From Flavobacteriaceae bacterium LYZ1037 (GTDB lineage: Bacteria > Bacteroidota > Bacteroidia > Flavobacteriales > Flavobacteriaceae), in NCBI GenBank assembly GCA_003144015.1, contig QFWS01000007.1:124001-188000 (forward strand): a DNA stretch of 64,000 nt, written 5' to 3'. This document shows, piece by piece, positions 17,784 through 26,464 of this stretch. A program made the translations under genes and the position numbers. Below the pieces are notes generated by a model. That model saw only the letters and a list, made by a program, of their open reading frames with translations. It did no database searches and was not told the origin of the DNA. How positions within the stretch are numbered: position 1 is the first letter of the stretch; each line of letters starts with the position of its first letter.

Positions 17784-17818
17784 AAGTCCTATCAAATTTT
17801 TGATAGGACTTTTTTTTT
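17784..17818 (+). terminator. rho-independent terminator
   Basis: 13-bp perfect stem (17784-17796 with 17799-17811), 2-nt loop, then a run of T. It ends the cold-shock-domain transcript. Confidence 0.92.
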
Positions 17819-17824
17819 AAATGA

Positions 17825-18946
17825 TTAAGTCGTTTTTCTATATCTCCACACAGCTAAAATATTCATAATTACGGCATATATAAGGGTTTTAATAAACTGA
17901 GGGAGTATATCTATAAAACCTGAACCCTTTAGCATCACCATACGCATCACTTCCACAAAGTATTTTATAGGATTAAATTCTGTTAATATTTGAGCCCATT
18001 CTGGCATACTCTCAATGGGTGTAAACAAACCACTCATTAAAATGAAAATTACCGTAAAAAACCAAGCTATAAACATGGCTTGTTGTTGGGTATCTGTAAA
18101 ATTAGAGATGAATAATCCCATTCCAAGAATCACTAAAATATAAACAGAAGTGTAAGCGTACATTAAAACCAAATTCCCAAGCATTGGAACATTAAAAATT
18201 AACCTTGCTAAAATTAATCCTATGGTTAACAAGCCCATGCCTATAATCCAGAACGGAAAGAGTTTCCCAATAATAAACTGACTTTTCTTAATGGGTGTCA
18301 CGTTTATTTGCTCTAAGGTCCCAATTTCTTTCTCTCTTACAATATTCATACCTGAAAGAAATAAGGTAATCATGGTAACTAATAAAACTAGAATCCCAGG
18401 AACCATAAAAGTTTTGTAATTCAGGGTTTCGTTATACCAAAATAATGGAATGGTTTCAATGTTTACGGGCTGTATTTGTGAGTCTGATTTTTGCTTTAAA
18501 TCCATTTTTATCTGCTTGCTAAAACTCCGAATGATTTGTGTGATATAAACATTTTCTACACCAGCAGCAGCGCCATCAATAGCATTAATAGTGATACCCA
18601 AATTTACTTTTTTATCTTTTTGTAAGTCTCTTTCAAAATAGAGTGGAATGTCTATCACTACATCTACCTCACCTTTTAACATAGCAGAACTTGCTAAGAC
18701 TTCCGAAGGAAAACTTGTTTGCACATTAAAATAAGTTGAAGCCTCGAATTTTTCGATTAATGCTCTAGACGAAGTACTTTGGTCGTTGTCTATATAAGCA
18801 AATTTGATGTTCTTTACTTCAAAGGTTGCTGCATTTGATAGGATAACCAATTGGAGTAGTGGTAACACAAAAATAATAGGAAGCATACCTTTATTTCTAA
18901 AGATTTGCTTGAATTCCTTTTGGATGATGTAGAAAATAATTTTCAT
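17825..18946 (-). CDS. ABC-2 type permease (YbhR-like)
   Basis: Inner-membrane subunit of a drug or toxic-compound exporter, 373 aa. It has one N-terminal helix (residues 18-36), a large periplasmic domain (about 40-175), then five helices with the ABC-2 signature NIVREKEIGTLEQINVTPI. The end of the domain, LFTPIESMPEWAQILTEFNPIKYFVEVMR, is typical of YbhR and YhhJ. It is the last gene of the TetR-led operon, 1 nt after its paralogue. The two permeases probably form a heterodimer. Confidence 0.9.
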   Translation of the reverse strand: MKIIFYIIQKEFKQIFRNKGMLPIIFVLPLLQLVILSNAATFEVKNIKFAYIDNDQSTSSRALIEKFEASTYFNVQTSFPSEVLASSAMLKGEVDVVIDIPLYFERDLQKDKKVNLGITINAIDGAAAGVENVYITQIIRSFSKQIKMDLKQKSDSQIQPVNIETIPLFWYNETLNYKTFMVPGILVLLVTMITLFLSGMNIVREKEIGTLEQINVTPIKKSQFIIGKLFPFWIIGMGLLTIGLILARLIFNVPMLGNLVLMYAYTSVYILVILGMGLFISNFTDTQQQAMFIAWFFTVIFILMSGLFTPIESMPEWAQILTEFNPIKYFVEVMRMVMLKGSGFIDILPQFIKTLIYAVIMNILAVWRYRKTT

Positions 18947-18947
18947 A

Positions 18948-20054
18948 TTATTCCAACCTAATTTTATATTTCTTTACACTTAACACAATAAAAAAGAAGG
19001 TCATCCCAAATAAAATTAAGGTTTCTTTCCAGATAAATTGTAAACCAACTCCTTTAAGCATGATCCCTTTTAAAATAATAATAAACCATTTAGCAGGAAT
19101 CACGTTACTGATAATTTGGAGAGGTACAGGCATACTAGAAATAGGGAAGATGAAACCTGATAATAAAATTACCGGAAGCATTAATCCCATTAAGGAAATC
19201 ATCATTGCTGTTTGCTGGGTTGCAGAAATGGTTGAAATTAAAATACCTAAAGCCAAAGCCGAAATAATAAACAACACACTTTCAACACCTAATAAGAACA
19301 GACTCCCTTGAACTGGCATTTTAAAAATGAATATGCTTAATAAAACAATAACAATGGCATTGATTATCGATAGAAAAATATATGGAAACACCTTGCCAAT
19401 AATAACTTGAAAAGGTTTAATAGGAGATACTAATAAAATTTCCATAGTACCAAGTTCTTTTTCTCTAGTTATGGAAATAGACGTCATCATAGCGGAAACC
19501 AACATTAAAATAATGGTCATAACGCCTGGTACAAACATATAAACGCTTTTTAATTCTGGATTATAAACCATTCGTGGTTGTGAGATTATAACGTAGTTAA
19601 TTTTTATACCTTTATTTTGCTCTTGAAGGTAATTTTGCAAAATAGAACTCACATAATTACTAATGGTATTGGCTGTGTTAGGATCTGTGGCATCTGAAAT
19701 AATTTGAACAGTCGCCTGATAGTCTTTAATCAGGTTTTTACTAAAATCCTTTTCAAAGTTTAAAACGGCTTTTACTTTTCCTTTTTTGAAAACGGTCTCT
19801 ATATCAGCTTCACGTTCTATATGTTGTTTGATACTGAAATATTTTGAAGTTGAAATTTTATTAATGATCTCTTTGGTAGTGGCATCTTTAGAATGATCTA
19901 ATATGGCGATATCCACATTGTTTATTTCGTTTGTAATAGCAAAACCAAACAATAAAATTTGAACAATAGGCATCCCAAAAAGTATAAACAAAGAACGTTT
20001 ATCTCTAAAAATATGATAAAACTCTTTGGTGACAAAGCCTATAAATAATTTCAT
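18948..20054 (-). CDS. ABC-2 type permease (YbhS-like)
   Basis: It has 368 aa with the same layout as its neighbour: an N-terminal helix, a periplasmic domain (residues 40-170) and five C-terminal helices. The signature is SITREKELGTMEILLVSPIKPFQ. It overlaps the upstream ATPase gene by 4 nt. The order ATPase, YbhS-like, YbhR-like is that of the E. coli ybhGFSR operon, which supports joint function in efflux. Confidence 0.9.
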   Translation of the reverse strand: MKLFIGFVTKEFYHIFRDKRSLFILFGMPIVQILLFGFAITNEINNVDIAILDHSKDATTKEIINKISTSKYFSIKQHIEREADIETVFKKGKVKAVLNFEKDFSKNLIKDYQATVQIISDATDPNTANTISNYVSSILQNYLQEQNKGIKINYVIISQPRMVYNPELKSVYMFVPGVMTIILMLVSAMMTSISITREKELGTMEILLVSPIKPFQVIIGKVFPYIFLSIINAIVIVLLSIFIFKMPVQGSLFLLGVESVLFIISALALGILISTISATQQTAMMISLMGLMLPVILLSGFIFPISSMPVPLQIISNVIPAKWFIIILKGIMLKGVGLQFIWKETLILFGMTFFFIVLSVKKYKIRLE

Positions 20055-20779
20055 CCTCTGGCTAATTTTAAAAACACATCATTCATATTATCCACTTGGA
20101 ATTGTTCCTTTAATTTCTTGGGTGTATCTAAGGCTTCTATTTTACCATTTACCATTATAGAAACACGATCGCAGTATTCAGCTTCGTCCATATAATGTGT
20201 GGTTACAAAAATGGTTGTTCCTTCGTGTGCTGCTCTGTAAATCATTTCCCAGAACTGACGTCTAGTTATAGGATCAACTCCACCTGTAGGTTCATCTAAA
20301 AACACAATTTTTGGTTCATGTAACAAGGCAACTGAAAACGAAATTTTCTGTTTCCAACCTAAAGGTAAAGAACCAACTAATTGGTTAGCGACTTCATCTA
20401 AGCCTAAATCATCAATAAGCTCTTTAGTTTTTATTTTAATTTTTACTTTAGAAAGACCATAAATACCACCAAAAAAGGTAATGTTTTCTTTAACTGTTAA
20501 ATCGTCATATAAAGCGAATTTCTGACTCATATAACCAATGTTCTTTTTGATGTCTTCAGCCTTGGTAAAAACATCAAAACCTGCAACCTGTGCAGCACCA
20601 GAAGTAGGTAAAGAAATACCAATAAGCATTTTCATAGCCGTAGTTTTTCCAGCACCATTAGCACCAAGAAACCCGAATATTTCCCCTTTTTTAACTTCAA
20701 AAGTAATGGCGTTTACAGCTGTAAAATCTCCAAATATTTTGGTTAAGCCTTCTGCTTGTATGACGTTATTACTGTTCAT
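20051..20779 (-). CDS. ABC exporter ATPase, second half of a split YbhF
   Basis: It has 242 aa and one nucleotide-binding domain. Walker A is GANGAGKTT (38-46) and Walker B VFLDEPTGGVDP. The signature loop reads SLPLGWKQKISF instead of LSGGxxQR. The same degenerate LPLGWKQ loop is known from the second ATPase domain of E. coli YbhF, so this gene corresponds to that half and the upstream ATPase to the first. The gap to the first ATPase gene is 5 nt. Confidence 0.9.
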   Translation of the reverse strand: MNSNNVIQAEGLTKIFGDFTAVNAITFEVKKGEIFGFLGANGAGKTTAMKMLIGISLPTSGAAQVAGFDVFTKAEDIKKNIGYMSQKFALYDDLTVKENITFFGGIYGLSKVKIKIKTKELIDDLGLDEVANQLVGSLPLGWKQKISFSVALLHEPKIVFLDEPTGGVDPITRRQFWEMIYRAAHEGTTIFVTTHYMDEAEYCDRVSIMVNGKIEALDTPKKLKEQFQVDNMNDVFLKLARG

Positions 20780-20784
20780 TGTAG

Positions 20785-21687
20785 TTATTTTGCCATTTCC
20801 ATAAAACTATCTTCTATGGTTGCTTGGGTTCTTTCTATACTTATATTCGATAGTTTTTGCTCTTCCAAATAGGTTTTTAGCTCTTTCGGATTAAAATCTG
20901 AACGCGTATCCGTATAATGTACAAATTCTCCAAAAGGATACACGCTATGTTGATGTTGGTAAGCCTTTAAGCTATTAATTAATTGATACATATTATTGGC
21001 ACTTACATCGTAAATAACTTTAGAATATTGTTTTACAATATTTTCTGGAGTATCAATCTGTAAAATTTCACCATTCTGAATCAATGCAATTCTATCGCAT
21101 AAAGCGGCTTCATCCATATAAGGTGTAGATACCAAAATAGTAATATTTTTTTGTTGCAAACGCTTAAGCATGTCCCAGAACTCTTTTCTTGAAACAGGAT
21201 CAACACCAGTAGTTGGTTCATCTAAAAATAGAACTTTGGGCTTATGGATTAAAGCACAACACAAAGCTAATTTTTGTTTCATCCCACCAGATAATTTTCC
21301 AGCTCTACGGTTTTTAAATGGCTCTATTTGAACATAGATATCTTCTATTAACTCGTAGTTTTCTTCTATAGTCGTACCAAAAATGGTTGCAAAAAACTTT
21401 AGGTTTTCTTCAACAGTTAAATCCTGATATAACGAAAATCTTCCAGGCATGTAGCCCACGTGTTTTCTAATATCTTTAAAATTATTCAACACATCAAAAC
21501 CTGTTATTGTTGCTTTACCTTCATTAGCGATCAATAGAGTGGTTAAGATTCTAAAAAGTGTTGTTTTACCAGCCCCATCAGGTCCAATAAGCCCAAAAAG
21601 TTCTTTGGGTTTGACTTCAAATGAAATATTGTGCAAGGCTTTAACCTCTTTATAGGATTTTGATATGTTAGAGACTAGAATTCCCAT
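20785..21687 (-). CDS. ABC exporter ATPase, first half of a split YbhF
   Basis: It has 300 aa. Walker A is GPDGAGKTT (34-42), the canonical signature is KLSGGMKQKLALCCAL, and Walker B is VLFLDEPTTGVDP. A C-terminal extension of about 85 residues (215-300) is typical of the first YbhF half and may contact its partner ATPase. It is preceded by a small lipoprotein gene with a 2-nt gap. ATP hydrolysis should drive the two ABC-2 permeases downstream. Confidence 0.9.
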   Translation of the reverse strand: MGILVSNISKSYKEVKALHNISFEVKPKELFGLIGPDGAGKTTLFRILTTLLIANEGKATITGFDVLNNFKDIRKHVGYMPGRFSLYQDLTVEENLKFFATIFGTTIEENYELIEDIYVQIEPFKNRRAGKLSGGMKQKLALCCALIHKPKVLFLDEPTTGVDPVSRKEFWDMLKRLQQKNITILVSTPYMDEAALCDRIALIQNGEILQIDTPENIVKQYSKVIYDVSANNMYQLINSLKAYQHQHSVYPFGEFVHYTDTRSDFNPKELKTYLEEQKLSNISIERTQATIEDSFMEMAK

Positions 21688-21689
21688 TA

Positions 21690-22193
21690 TTATTGAAAGT
21701 AATCCGAATAGGCATTTACATTTTCAACAATGCTTTGTTTAATCTCAGAAGCTTCATTTGTAGTCATAGCTTCAGAAAGAGCATCTAATTTTTCTATTAA
21801 TGGTAGCAACCATACATGAAGATAATCATGTGAAGCTCCTTTCATCGTACATTCCTTTATTACATAATTTTTAGAGTTATTAAGCTCTGATGCTAAATTG
21901 TGATAATCATCTAATGTAAGTGTTTCATTTGTGTTTAAAGTAGTTTTCATTTGCTGAACACCAATATTTGTTTCTTCGTTTGCAATCCATTTTTTCCCAT
22001 TGTCCAATTGAATCTCATTCATCCAATTGTTGTTTATTACAGAATTGGCATCAAGTGATTCCTGATTTTCATGAGAAACAACTTCAGTTTCTGCTTGAGT
22101 GTTTTGTTCTACTGCATGTGGTTCTTTTTTGTTGTTAATACAACTTGATAATATAAATGCCATCATTGCAATTGATAAAAGTATTTTTTTCAT
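21690..22193 (-). CDS. small helical lipoprotein inside the exporter operon
   Basis: It has 167 aa from the ATG at 22193; an upstream in-frame ATG at 22232 would place 13 polar residues before the signal and overlap hlyD, so I reject it. The signal is MKKILLSIAMMAFILSSC, with the acylated Cys at 18. The linker is Glu/Gln/Asn-rich (20-55). The C-terminal 110 residues look helical and contain C-x-M-x-G-x2-H-x2-LH-x-WLLPL, a possible metal- or heme-type motif. I recognise no named family. It is not part of the E. coli YbhGFSR set. Confidence 0.75.
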   Translation of the reverse strand: MKKILLSIAMMAFILSSCINNKKEPHAVEQNTQAETEVVSHENQESLDANSVINNNWMNEIQLDNGKKWIANEETNIGVQQMKTTLNTNETLTLDDYHNLASELNNSKNYVIKECTMKGASHDYLHVWLLPLIEKLDALSEAMTTNEASEIKQSIVENVNAYSDYFQ

Positions 22194-22216
22194 AATATAT
22201 AATTTAAAGGGTTGAT

Positions 22217-23110
22217 TTAATTGTTTAACCACATTTCGGCTGGCATGCCTATTTTTATACTGCCATCGTTAATAACTGTTATTTTTACTGCGTATACTAA
22301 AGCTACTCGTTCTTCTTTTGTTTGAATAATCTTAGGTGTAAATTCAGCTTCTGATGCAATCCAAGTAATGGTGCCTTCATAATCTTTCATGCTATCTTGA
22401 TCATCTATTTTTACTATTACGTTTTCACCAATTTTTAAATTAGCCAATTGCGTTTGGCTAACAAACACCCGTAATTCCATGGTGTTTAAATCGGCAACTT
22501 TGTAGAGTGGTTTGCCAAAAGAAGTAATTTCACCAGGTTCTGCATATTTTGTTAAAACGGTTCCTTTTATTGGGTTGATAATTTTACATTTTTCTATCTG
22601 ATCGTCTAATTGTTTAATTTGAACATCGATACTTTTTAACTCGTTAACAACAGGAGCGTTTTGTATTTCAACACTTCGTATCTGTTGCTTAATCACGTCT
22701 ATTTCTCCTAAAATGTCATCCAGTTGCTTTTGGGTACCGGCGTTATCATTAATAAGATTTTTAGTTCTGGTTTTATTAATGTTGGCTGTTTTTAACTTGG
22801 CATTCAATACCGCAATTTGAGATAAAACACCTTGAGATTTTGAACTTACAACATCTTTTGAAATTAAAAGTTGTTGGCGTTTTAACGATAAAGGAATGGT
22901 GTCGATATAACCTATAATGGATTCCTGTTTGAGTATGTCTCCTTCATGAACCTGAAAGGCCATGAGTTTTCCATTATTTTCAGCAGAAACCGTTATTTCA
23001 GTAGCTTCAAAATTTCCATAGCCATCTGCCTTTCCGTTAGTGTTGCTACAAGAAACTAAGCTTAAAAGACTTAAATTAATGCCTATAAAATATGTGTGAA
23101 TTTGTTTCAT
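22217..23110 (-). CDS. HlyD-family periplasmic adaptor, lipoprotein (YbhG-like)
   Basis: It has 297 aa. The lipoprotein signal ends LVSC, with Cys21. The first lipoyl half is near 38-70, then a helical hairpin (75-165) able to reach TolC, then the second lipoyl half (EKCKIINPIKGTVLTKYAEPGE) and a beta-barrel. It bridges the inner-membrane ABC exporter and the outer-membrane TolC. It lies 1 nt after the tolC gene. Confidence 0.92.
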   Translation of the reverse strand: MKQIHTYFIGINLSLLSLVSCSNTNGKADGYGNFEATEITVSAENNGKLMAFQVHEGDILKQESIIGYIDTIPLSLKRQQLLISKDVVSSKSQGVLSQIAVLNAKLKTANINKTRTKNLINDNAGTQKQLDDILGEIDVIKQQIRSVEIQNAPVVNELKSIDVQIKQLDDQIEKCKIINPIKGTVLTKYAEPGEITSFGKPLYKVADLNTMELRVFVSQTQLANLKIGENVIVKIDDQDSMKDYEGTITWIASEAEFTPKIIQTKEERVALVYAVKITVINDGSIKIGMPAEMWLNN

Positions 23111-23111
23111 A

Positions 23112-24365
23112 TTAATGTCCTTGAATAATGTTATAATTTGCTTTTGCTAATTCTAGCTTTATGTTGTGCGTTACTAGCATATTTTCAGCTTCAAATAAAT
23201 TAGTTAATTCAGTAATATAGGTAGATGTTGTAATCACACCATGTCGTAATTGAGATTCTGTTGCCAATAAAACATCTTTTCTAAGATTGATAATTTCAGA
23301 ATCTATGCGAATGTTTTCTGAAATTTTGTTTATTTCTTTTTCATATTGATTCAGTTCAATATGAGTATTTAACTGAAAAATCTCTGTTTCGTTATCAATA
23401 ATATCTTTATGAATCATTAAAGATTCTCGTTTCTTTTTATTGGCATTCCAATCGAACACATTCCAGTTCAATTTTACACCAACAGTATAAAATGGTTGAA
23501 ATGTATTATCCAACATATTTAAACCTGGGTTACCAACACCTCCAGATGCAAATCCTAATAGTTTAGGAATGTTTTCTTTTTGAATGAGTTGTTCCCGACT
23601 TTCAATTTCTTCTTTTTTTAGTTGAAACAATTCCATTTCTGGACGTGGTGCTGTAGGAGTGAGGCTTGTTGAAATTTCAGGTTGTTGAAACTTGGTTGAT
23701 GCGTCTAAAGAGTGACCAATTAAAGCCGATAAGGTTTCTACTAAGATATTTTTATTATTATTTATTTCTGAAAATTGTTGTTTGATTCTTAATAATTCGG
23801 CTTCAATAACTTTATCTGATGATGGTAAAATAGTTCCATACGCAATACCAGATTTCACTTCCTTAAGCTTGCTCTCCAATTGGGCTTGTTTCTTTTCTAA
23901 CAAATTAAATGATTCGTCTGAAAGTAGAATAGAAAAATATAGCTGATTAACCTGCTGCTTTAATTTGTACAAACTAACATCCAATTGTTTTTGTTGGGTT
24001 TTTAATTCTGCCTCTTTCACTTTTGTAGAAGCATTAATTGAACCTCCATGATAAATTAATTGATTTACTGAAAGTGTTGCACGATATTGGTCGTTATTTG
24101 GTGGCTCAACACCAGTATTTGCTAAAGGAATTTGAGTAACATCAGATAAATAAACAGCTTGTGCATCAAAGTCCATTTGGGGTAGTTTTGCTGTATCTAT
24201 TGTTTCTAATTCTAAGGCGTTTTTGCTTTCCAATAGTTTTTTTTGTTTCACTAAAGGATAGTTTTTGGATACCAATTGATAACAAGTTTCTAGTGTTATT
24301 TGCTGTTGCGACCAACTAACAATGGTCCATAAAAAGAAAACCAATATGCTAAATGTTGTTTTCAT
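23112..24365 (-). CDS. TolC family outer-membrane efflux protein
   Basis: It has 417 aa. The signal peptide ends SWSQ (residues 1-19), followed by two OEP repeats with long helices, starting ITLETCYQLVSKNYPLVKQKK, and later KKEEIESREQLIQKENIPKLLGFASGG. It forms a trimeric channel across outer membrane and periplasm. It lies between the TetR gene (1-nt gap) and the adaptor gene, so all export parts are encoded together. Confidence 0.92.
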   Translation of the reverse strand: MKTTFSILVFFLWTIVSWSQQQITLETCYQLVSKNYPLVKQKKLLESKNALELETIDTAKLPQMDFDAQAVYLSDVTQIPLANTGVEPPNNDQYRATLSVNQLIYHGGSINASTKVKEAELKTQQKQLDVSLYKLKQQVNQLYFSILLSDESFNLLEKKQAQLESKLKEVKSGIAYGTILPSSDKVIEAELLRIKQQFSEINNNKNILVETLSALIGHSLDASTKFQQPEISTSLTPTAPRPEMELFQLKKEEIESREQLIQKENIPKLLGFASGGVGNPGLNMLDNTFQPFYTVGVKLNWNVFDWNANKKKRESLMIHKDIIDNETEIFQLNTHIELNQYEKEINKISENIRIDSEIINLRKDVLLATESQLRHGVITTSTYITELTNLFEAENMLVTHNIKLELAKANYNIIQGH

Positions 24366-24366
24366 T

Positions 24367-24981
24367 TTAATGTTGTTTTATTGAATTGATAATAAACTCT
24401 GAAACATCAGTTTTACGTTGTTCCATGAGTTGTTTAAAACCCTCATCGTCTATCTTAACAAATGCTTTGACAAGTGGTTTTGCTACAAAAGGAAAAATAT
24501 TTAATGCCAGGATGTTAATAAATAACTGGTCGCCTTTTGTGGGTTTTAAAATGCCTTTACTAACCTCTAATTCAACTTGTTGCTTAAATTTTTCAATATT
24601 CAATAAGCTAGAGTTTTCTTGAATCTTTATGATAAAATCTGGATTTCTATTTAATTCTTGTATGATGAAATTTGGTAGGTAAGGATGCTTGATAATAAAA
24701 GAAATGTAATTTGATGTGAAGTTTTTTACTTTATCTTCAATCGATGAATCATCATTTAAAATCTTGTTAAGTTGTGGAGCTAATAATGAAAACGCATTTT
24801 TAAATACAGCTTCAAAAAGTAATTGTTTGCTTCTGTAATAATAATGTAACATAGCCTTATTAATTCCTGCCAAGTCTGCTATTTCTTGCATTCTAGCACC
24901 ATCCATACCCTTTGTTTGAAACACGTTTTTTGCAGCATCTAAAATTTGTTCTTCAGTATTGCTATCTTTTTCTTTATTCAT
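24367..24981 (-). CDS. TetR/AcrR family repressor of the efflux operon
   Basis: It has 204 aa. The N-terminal HTH (10-55) reads EEQILDAAKNVFQTKGMDGARMQEIADLAGINKAMLHYYYRSKQLLFEAVF in family style. The C-terminal 150 residues form the ligand and dimer domain. It is the first gene of the operon, as cecR is for ybhGFSR. A 14-bp palindrome between its -7 box and start codon is the likely operator, so the operon should be self-repressed and induced by an exported compound. Confidence 0.93.
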   Translation of the reverse strand: MNKEKDSNTEEQILDAAKNVFQTKGMDGARMQEIADLAGINKAMLHYYYRSKQLLFEAVFKNAFSLLAPQLNKILNDDSSIEDKVKNFTSNYISFIIKHPYLPNFIIQELNRNPDFIIKIQENSSLLNIEKFKQQVELEVSKGILKPTKGDQLFINILALNIFPFVAKPLVKAFVKIDDEGFKQLMEQRKTDVSEFIINSIKQH

Positions 24982-24996
24982 GTTAACTATTTAGTT

Positions 24997-25010
24997 TAAC
25001 CATATGGTTA
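24997..25010. promoter_or_regulatory. TetR operator palindrome
   Basis: TAACCATATGGTTA is a perfect 14-bp palindrome. It lies directly downstream of the minus-strand -7 box (25012-25019) and covers the expected transcription start, 16 nt before the tetR start codon. Binding there would block transcription. Confidence 0.65.
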
Positions 25011-25011
25011 G

Positions 25012-25019
25012 CAAATATA
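25012..25019 (-). promoter_or_regulatory. -7 element of the efflux operon
   Basis: Perfect TATATTTG on the minus strand, abutting the palindromic operator. No TTG at -33. Confidence 0.55.
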
Positions 25020-25168
25020 CTAAATTATATTTAATGCCATGATAAAAGGACACAGAGAGTTGACAAATATTATTAAGAATGAAATAACAGAAGAGTGAAG
25101 AAATAAAGTTATGATTGCTTTTAACTTGAAAAAGTAAGAAAGCTTTGAATGAAGATTAATTAAACTTT

Positions 25169-26443
25169 ATGATTCAACTTAATCCAAGCTGCTTTATAAG
25201 AAATTATGATAATTACTATATTAGCGAAAAAAAATTGGTACCTATCAAAACATCACATTTTTATATATTATTAGTAATATTTTTCTGTTTTATAAATCAA
25301 GTTATAGCACAGACAGACTCAATTTCATCTGGAAAGATAAATGCAGAATATACAGATAAAGGGTTTGCGTTTAGTACCTCCGACAACAATTATTTACTGC
25401 ATATAGAATCTAGATTACAGTTTCGTTTTGCGACTCCGAATGATCAAGATCCATTGACGTTTGATGATTTTTATAAAGACAATCAAACAACATTTAAAAT
25501 AAATAGAGCTCGTTTAAAGATTGGAGGTCATGCCTATAAACCTTGGCTTAAATATTATTTTGAATATGAACTTTCACAAGGAAACCTATTAGATTTCCGA
25601 ATTATGATTGAACGTTGGGATTTTTTTAAAATTAAAATTGGACAATGGAAAACATACTATAATCGGGAACGTGTCATTTCTTCTGGAAAACAACAGATGG
25701 TAGATCGATCTATTATTAATAGACCATTTACAATAGATAGACAACAAGGAATTGAATTTTATGGTCGTATTTTTCCACAAACTTTAGCAGATTTTACTTA
25801 TCACTTATCCATATTAACAGGAGTGGGTAGAGGTGCTACCGTAAATGATGATAATCATTTAATGTATGTAGGTCGCTTGCAATGGAATATGTTTGGTCGA
25901 GAATTAGAAATGACAGGTTCTGATTTAAAATTCCATGAAAAACCTACAGGTTTAATTGCTTTAGCAGCAGCTACTAATAGAAGCCCCTATACTCGATTCT
26001 CTCAAGCTGGTGGTGGAGAATTAACAGGTTTTGATGAAGGTATTCCAGGTCAATATCGGGTTAATCAAGCTTTATTAGAAACAGCCTTTAAATACAAAGG
26101 GTTTTCTTGGCAAAATGAGTTTCATATAAAATCTGTTAAAGATTATGTAAACGATGATTCCAGAAACTTAAATGGGCAATATTTTCAAGCTGGTTACTTC
26201 TTTTCAAATATTTGGAGTATTATACCAGAACCTCTAGAAGTTGCTGGTATTTATTCAAACTATAATCCAGACATCGACATAGCAAATAATTACGAACGAG
26301 AATTGGGAATGGCTTTTAATTGGTTTTTTAATGAACACAGGAATAAACTGACGATGGAGATTACTCATTTTTCATATCATAGCGTGGATAATCAAAATCC
26401 TAAAGAATGGCGTTTTCGTTTACAATGGGATATCTCTTTCTAA
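25169..26443 (+). CDS. phosphate-selective porin OprO/OprP-like outer-membrane protein
   Basis: It has 424 aa and a 16-strand type porin pattern. The signal region is long, about 48 residues ending VIAQ. A start closer to the hydrophobic stretch (KTSHFYILLVIFF) may be used, but no ATG is there. The family motifs are FKINRARLKIGGHAYKPWLKYYFEYEL near 110 and WKTYYNRERVISSGKQQMVDRS, and the C-terminus ends with Phe, as usual for outer-membrane proteins. It is divergent from the efflux operon. Substrate specificity cannot be read from sequence. Confidence 0.88.
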   Translation: MIQLNPSCFIRNYDNYYISEKKLVPIKTSHFYILLVIFFCFINQVIAQTDSISSGKINAEYTDKGFAFSTSDNNYLLHIESRLQFRFATPNDQDPLTFDDFYKDNQTTFKINRARLKIGGHAYKPWLKYYFEYELSQGNLLDFRIMIERWDFFKIKIGQWKTYYNRERVISSGKQQMVDRSIINRPFTIDRQQGIEFYGRIFPQTLADFTYHLSILTGVGRGATVNDDNHLMYVGRLQWNMFGRELEMTGSDLKFHEKPTGLIALAAATNRSPYTRFSQAGGGELTGFDEGIPGQYRVNQALLETAFKYKGFSWQNEFHIKSVKDYVNDDSRNLNGQYFQAGYFFSNIWSIIPEPLEVAGIYSNYNPDIDIANNYERELGMAFNWFFNEHRNKLTMEITHFSYHSVDNQNPKEWRFRLQWDISF

Positions 26444-26464
26444 AAAAAAAAATCAGCTTGAATT

